Assembly: GCA_017409825.1 (NCBI GenBank)
Contig: JAFQRZ010000016.1
Location: forward strand, 81,353-145,352
Origin: Agathobacter sp.
GTDB taxonomy: Bacteria > Bacillota > Clostridia > Lachnospirales > Lachnospiraceae
DNA: 64,000 nucleotides
Direction of reading: 5' to 3'
Positions 60,654 through 64,000 of this stretch are shown here, piece after piece; the stretch's first letter is position 1; every line of letters starts with the position of its first letter. The notes below the pieces were generated by a model. The model did no database searches, was not told the origin of the DNA, and was given only the letters and a program-made list of their open reading frames with translations. The position numbers and the translations under genes are program-made.

Positions 60654-61811
60654 CTATTTCTTTCTCGCCTTACGTTCCATCATATAAAATATTACTATAA
60701 TACCCAATGCCCATGCAGCAGTATAAACCAAATATTCTGGATACCAGTATTCATATTTGTATGGACTCACTCCATTATCGTATCCCCACCCCACCGAATG
60801 TATTTGTGAGAGAAGAAAAGCACTTGGTAATAACAGAATATTCCTTACCCCATAAAAAATGAACTTCTTTCTATTCTCTTTTTCTTTTGTAATACCTGCA
60901 ATTGCAGATATCACATTTGCTAATAGCAAGCATATCGCTATTACCGCTGTGATGACCTCTACTATCATATCTTCTGGTGATGGTTCAAAATATGGTGCAA
61001 AGAAAAACAGTGCTGCATACAAAAGAAGTGTTCCAATCTGTATACGATTCATATTCTTAAACAATTCCACATGAACAATCTCTTCTTGGATTGTTTTATC
61101 TTCTTTTTTAGCCCCAGTTATCCATGTGACATATTTGCCTTTTAGAAGCCAATAGCCCGCCGTTAAAATTACTATTACACATGCAATACCTGTATATTCT
61201 GGCATCATATAGGTGAATAATAAATAAAACGTAAAAACAACAGCCGCAATCAAATAATATATTAAATATGAAAAATCTCCTAAATACTTGTCATATTTTT
61301 TTACTAATGCAGCATCTGCGTTCTCAAACATTTCACTATCCAATCTAATATCTCTCATTTGTGCAACTGCAATTGTAACCATTATAAATGCCACTATTTG
61401 CGACAAAATCAAAATGACCCAGCAAATTACCTCTGGAACATCCGGACTAGGTGCCAGCACAAACGGCATAACAAATCCCACAACTACCAAGGCTAATGCA
61501 ATCCACAGGATAATTCTATATTTGGAAATCTCACGCTGAATCAGTGATTTTACCTGCTTCTCAACCTTTGCCTCTCTTTTATCTACCTGTTCCGAATATG
61601 TAATGCGTTCCCCTTTTAATAGTTCATCACAGGTCACACCCAAAATTTCTGCCAATGCAGGAATCAAGGTGATATCGGGTGCAGACTCATCTCTCTCCCA
61701 ACGGCTCACTGCTTTATTTGATACATTCAGTTTGTCGGCTAATTCCTGCTGTGTCAAACCATTTGCTTTTCGAAGCACAGCTATAAATTGTCCAATTGTT
61801 TTCTTTTCCAT
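60654..61811 (-). CDS. XRE-type HTH regulator with membrane domain
   Basis: A 385-aa protein. Residues 6-60 form an XRE-like HTH (FIAVLRKANGLTQQELADKLNVSNKAVSRWE). A Lys/Glu helix follows, then a long membrane region with about seven to eight helices grouped in pairs (about 108-385). One-component membrane-bound repressors of this type are common in Lachnospiraceae; the signal and target are unknown. The start at MEKKTIGQF with GGAGG 7 nt upstream is preferred to an earlier Met eleven codons upstream. Convergent with the AraC gene, 9 nt apart. Confidence 0.85.
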   Translation of the reverse strand: MEKKTIGQFIAVLRKANGLTQQELADKLNVSNKAVSRWERDESAPDITLIPALAEILGVTCDELLKGERITYSEQVDKREAKVEKQVKSLIQREISKYRIILWIALALVVVGFVMPFVLAPSPDVPEVICWVILILSQIVAFIMVTIAVAQMRDIRLDSEMFENADAALVKKYDKYLGDFSYLIYYLIAAVVFTFYLLFTYMMPEYTGIACVIVILTAGYWLLKGKYVTWITGAKKEDKTIQEEIVHVELFKNMNRIQIGTLLLYAALFFFAPYFEPSPEDMIVEVITAVIAICLLLANVISAIAGITKEKENRKKFIFYGVRNILLLPSAFLLSQIHSVGWGYDNGVSPYKYEYWYPEYLVYTAAWALGIIVIFYMMERKARKK

Positions 61812-61935
61812 CCCTCTGCCTCCATGATGTTTTTCTACCATCATTTTGCAAAATTCTCGCCCAAAATGACACCCTGCAAAGCGGAAATATGTCTCGCATA
61901 GCGAGATTTCCCTTATATATTGCCTTAAAAAGCAC

Positions 61936-62451
61936 CTAATATAACACTAAATACCCCAAAATTGCAGCTCCAATAGCTACTACCATCCCTGCCACTACAT
62001 CACTGATGTAATGCACGCCTGATACCACACGCACCACTGCAAGAAGTATCGATATTCCAAGAAATATACATCCTAACCAGCTCCATGGTGACATAAATAC
62101 AAAGGTCATGGCAATCATGGTCGCGGAAAAAACATGACGACTCGGAAACGAATTGCCCTTTGTATCCTTCTTAATCACTGGCGGAACCTCAAATTTCTCG
62201 TAAGGTCTAGGTCTATTTACCACACTACGAAAAACAGATAAAAGCACAAAGCTTATCGCAGGCACAAACAATGCTCGCCAGAAGCTAAAATAACTACTAT
62301 ATTTTCCATAAAAGAAAAGATACACGAGAAGTACTGGATATGCCAAGTACATCACTCCCGTGCATAATTTGTTCGCTATATGTATCCCCTTAGCCAAGTC
62401 GGGATTCTCTCGAAATGGCTGGGTCATTTTGATATACGTTTCTTTTTTCAT
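61936..62451 (-). CDS. PAP2-superfamily membrane phosphatase
   Basis: A 171-aa integral membrane protein with about five helices. The three phosphatase signatures are visible: SVVNRPRPYE (RP of motif 1), SFPSRH (motif 2, with Arg instead of the usual Gly) and RVVSGVHYISDVVAG (motif 3 with the His and Asp). Substrates of the family include phosphatidic acid and undecaprenyl diphosphate, so a part in lipid recycling is likely. No partner gene is adjacent. Confidence 0.85.
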   Translation of the reverse strand: MKKETYIKMTQPFRENPDLAKGIHIANKLCTGVMYLAYPVLLVYLFFYGKYSSYFSFWRALFVPAISFVLLSVFRSVVNRPRPYEKFEVPPVIKKDTKGNSFPSRHVFSATMIAMTFVFMSPWSWLGCIFLGISILLAVVRVVSGVHYISDVVAGMVVAIGAAILGYLVLY

Positions 62452-62489
62452 TCGTCAATTCCTCACTCGCATTTCCATGCTTTTCTATA

Positions 62490-62861
62490 TTAAGGATTTG
62501 TTCTGTTATTATTTCCATTTCCTAAATTATCTACACCATCACGAATGGCATCCCCTGTATCCTTGATACTGTCCATCAAGTTACGTCCTGCGTCCTCTAA
62601 ATCACTGCCAGAAGGATTGCCGTTCTGAGTGCCGTTGTTATTCATGCCACCATTTCCTGTGCCATTATTCTCTGTACCAGCACCATTGTTATTCATGCCA
62701 CCATTGTTCATACCATTATTGGTATCATTAACATCTTTATTGGTTTCATCCTCATAAGGTGCCTCTGTACCATTGTTCTCGTTTCCACCACATGCGGTAA
62801 GACATAAGCTTCCTGCCATTAAAATAGCACATAAAATCAAAAGTTTGTTTTTCTTCATCAT
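62490..62861 (-). CDS. Asn/Gly-rich lipoprotein
   Basis: A 123-aa exported lipoprotein. The signal peptide (MMKKNKLLILCAILMAGSLC) ends in the lipobox LTAC at Cys-24. Then comes an Asn/Gly/Met low-complexity stretch with repeated NNGGMNNNG units (about 50-80) and a short C-terminal helix LMDSIKDTGDAIRDGVDNLG. The helix recalls small stress-response or sporulation-type lipoproteins seen in Clostridia. Two adjacent Met codons are possible starts. It lies just after the TetR gene with 49 nt between. Confidence 0.72.
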   Translation of the reverse strand: MMKKNKLLILCAILMAGSLCLTACGGNENNGTEAPYEDETNKDVNDTNNGMNNGGMNNNGAGTENNGTGNGGMNNNGTQNGNPSGSDLEDAGRNLMDSIKDTGDAIRDGVDNLGNGNNNRTNP

Positions 62862-62910
62862 ACAAATCTCCTTTTCTTTTTGAAATTAGTATGATGCATT
62901 CTGCAAAAAA

Positions 62911-63435
62911 TTATTCGTATAAAAGGTTTTCCAAAAGATAAATGAAAAATCGGCAATTCGCCTCACCAGACTGCAGCAATGCCATAATATTCGTAAAAAC
63001 ATAGTCACAGAAATTTTCTGGCTGGAATTCCATGTTCCAAATGGAATTATTTACCTTTTCATCTTCTTTTAAAATCTGCATCAAAAGTGCAATAGTAGCC
63101 TCCTTCGGAATTTTCCCTTCCAAATCACGCACCCAGCTACCATCGTACGGTGTCATTTTGGCATACAAATAGCTATAATACCACTCCAAAAACTGCGTAA
63201 AGCTCATACCATGATGATATAATCGCTCCTGATCGGAAAAAATATTGTTCCAGAACACTTCAGCCATAGCTGTTACCAAAGATTCCTTATCTGGATAATA
63301 ATTGTATACTGAGCCAACAGCAATCCCACAGGCAGACGCAAGCTTACGAATACTCAGCTTGTCTACCCCTTCTTTTTTTGCAATTAGCAATGCTTTTTCT
63401 AAAATTAAATCTGTAGATGTAACACGATGATTCAT
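62911..63435 (-). CDS. TetR/AcrR-family transcriptional regulator
   Basis: A 174-aa protein with an N-terminal HTH (about 22-50; KLSIRKLASACGIAVGSVYNYYPDKESLV) typical of the family, followed by an all-helical ligand domain that is somewhat shorter than usual. No transporter is next to it; the closest gene downstream is the Asn-rich lipoprotein. Upstream lies only palindromic sequence. The signal and target are unknown. Confidence 0.88.
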   Translation of the reverse strand: MNHRVTSTDLILEKALLIAKKEGVDKLSIRKLASACGIAVGSVYNYYPDKESLVTAMAEVFWNNIFSDQERLYHHGMSFTQFLEWYYSYLYAKMTPYDGSWVRDLEGKIPKEATIALLMQILKEDEKVNNSIWNMEFQPENFCDYVFTNIMALLQSGEANCRFFIYLLENLLYE

Positions 63436-63572
63436 AATTCTCCCCTATAAGTTATCCACTTATCCACAATCTTGCCAACAGGAATTGTTGAACATAGTTC
63501 ATCATATCACTCTACGTTGTTTTTTTCAAGAATTATCCAAAATTACTTTTACTAACGACATAAGATTTCCGC

Positions 63573-63813
63573 AAATTCCGATTTAGTTACGAATTGAGTT
63601 TTTCGACAAACTACGAAACGAGGCATTTGTATATATAAAATTCAGACACGTTTGCACTCTTCGCCAGCTCGTTGCGTTACTAAGTTCGTATCAAGTTGAC
63701 ACTTGCTACTCACTAAGTAACGACGGCAGCTCGAAAGGTCTGATATTTATATATACAAATGCCTCGCTTCTTACTCTATGGATATTCCCCAATTCGTAAC
63801 TAAATCGGAATTT
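63573..63813. repeat. palindromic element E (reverse orientation)
   Basis: Outer arms AAATTCCGATTTAGTTACGA (63573 on) and its complement up to 63813; inner arms 63619-63647 and 63738-63766 (CGAGGCATTTGTATATATAA on the left). The core at 63648-63737, read on the minus strand, gives CCGTCGTTACTTAGTGAG, an apical hairpin AGCAAGT-GTCA-ACTTGAT, then CTTAGTAACGCAACGAGC. The right-end motif is present in reverse at 63600-63615. It is therefore the same family as C and D but flipped. It fills the 560-nt gene-free end of the window together with element F. Confidence 0.85.
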
Positions 63814-63907
63814 CTCTATAGAGGAGCCAAGTCGCATATTTACTGGCAAATTAGGTTTGTCTATATTGTATCTACAATTTCGAGAAGATGGACTCGGTTA
63901 GTTCCTC

Positions 63908-64000
63908 AAAAAGTAAGAAAAGCACAGGGAGCATATATAAAAGGGGACCATTAGTGGCCCGTCGTTACTTAATGAACAGACCACAGTTTGTGGGCTGTGA
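63908..64000. repeat. palindromic element F, cut by window edge
   Basis: The left half of another copy: AAAAAGTAAGAAAAGCACAG, an AT-rich arm (GCATATATAAAAGGGGAC), then the core start CATTAGTGGCCCGTCGTTAC and an apical hairpin ACAGACCACA-gt-TTGTGGGCTGT. The matching right half lies beyond the window. It has the orientation of C and D. Between E and F (63814-63907) no gene is seen. Confidence 0.75.

Overview
The window reads as a chromosome segment of a low-GC, strictly anaerobic Clostridia, most likely Lachnospiraceae. The grounds are AT-rich sequence with strong AGGAGG-type ribosome binding sites, an oxygen-sensitive class III ribonucleotide reductase (nrdD/nrdG), a glycogen cycle built from a GH13 enzyme, glgB and glgP, the UPF0237/UPF0210 gene pair, a LexA box of the Gram-positive type, and many small zinc-ribbon membrane proteins. 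Genus and species cannot be fixed from the sequence alone. Most genes are on the minus strand. There are no rRNA or tRNA genes, no CRISPR array, no phage module and no intact insertion sequence.

Layout. 1-3633: minus-strand operon of SPFH and zinc-ribbon proteins, cut by the left edge. 3910-6910: an Rpn-family nuclease gene, then a second SPFH operon with an Arc-type repressor. 7078-10749: GH13 enzyme and glgB. 10826-11042: remnant of a TetR gene with its operator. 11072-14722: NAD de novo operon nadA-nadB-nadC-niaR. 14881-24732: housekeeping run (pepP, polA, an in-frame coaE-ftsA-like gene, walJ, ACT protein, UPF0210). 25375-27489: tiny gene and a padR-DUF1700-DUF4097 operon. 27674-30348: three-gene operon of a 47-aa membrane peptide, a protein that may have a bilin-reductase fold, and an OLD-like ATPase/Toprim nuclease. 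30507-34706: GPH sugar carrier divergent from an AraC regulator and a MATE exporter. 35006-37987: two Y-family polymerases divergent from one LexA box. 38615-43809: mraY-like gene, DRE-TIM aldolase, nrdG, nrdD. 44057-48175: ABC half-transporter pair with MarR. 48359-53815: hydrolase, DUF6320, acyltransferase, hflX, TPR lipoprotein. 55068-57039: an ECF sigma factor coupled to a membrane-anchored serpin. 57413-60644: glgP and a divergent AraC regulator. 60654-63435: XRE membrane protein, PAP2 phosphatase, Asn-rich lipoprotein, TetR regulator.

The most unusual content is between genes. Five large palindromic elements (37984-38626, 41414-41643, 57202-57428, 63573-63813, and 63908 to the right edge) share short conserved outer motifs. 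Four of them also share a conserved core. The stems differ completely in sequence between copies yet stay base-paired within each copy. In three copies the outer arm mirrors the 3' end of the adjacent gene, stop codon included. They look like one family of structured RNA or mobile palindromes that may double as terminators. A second set of small hairpins (34711, 38037/38548, 40776, 55016) shares a GCAAATAT..ATTTG-like loop region.

Several promoters can be read with their operators: nadA (NiaR-like box), padR (two perfect palindromes), the ABC operon (MarR-type palindrome), nrdD (NrdR-like box), the SPFH-Arc operon (two TGATATCA sites 11 bp apart), the GPH/AraC divergon (two direct repeats 20 bp apart) and the polymerase divergon (LexA box).
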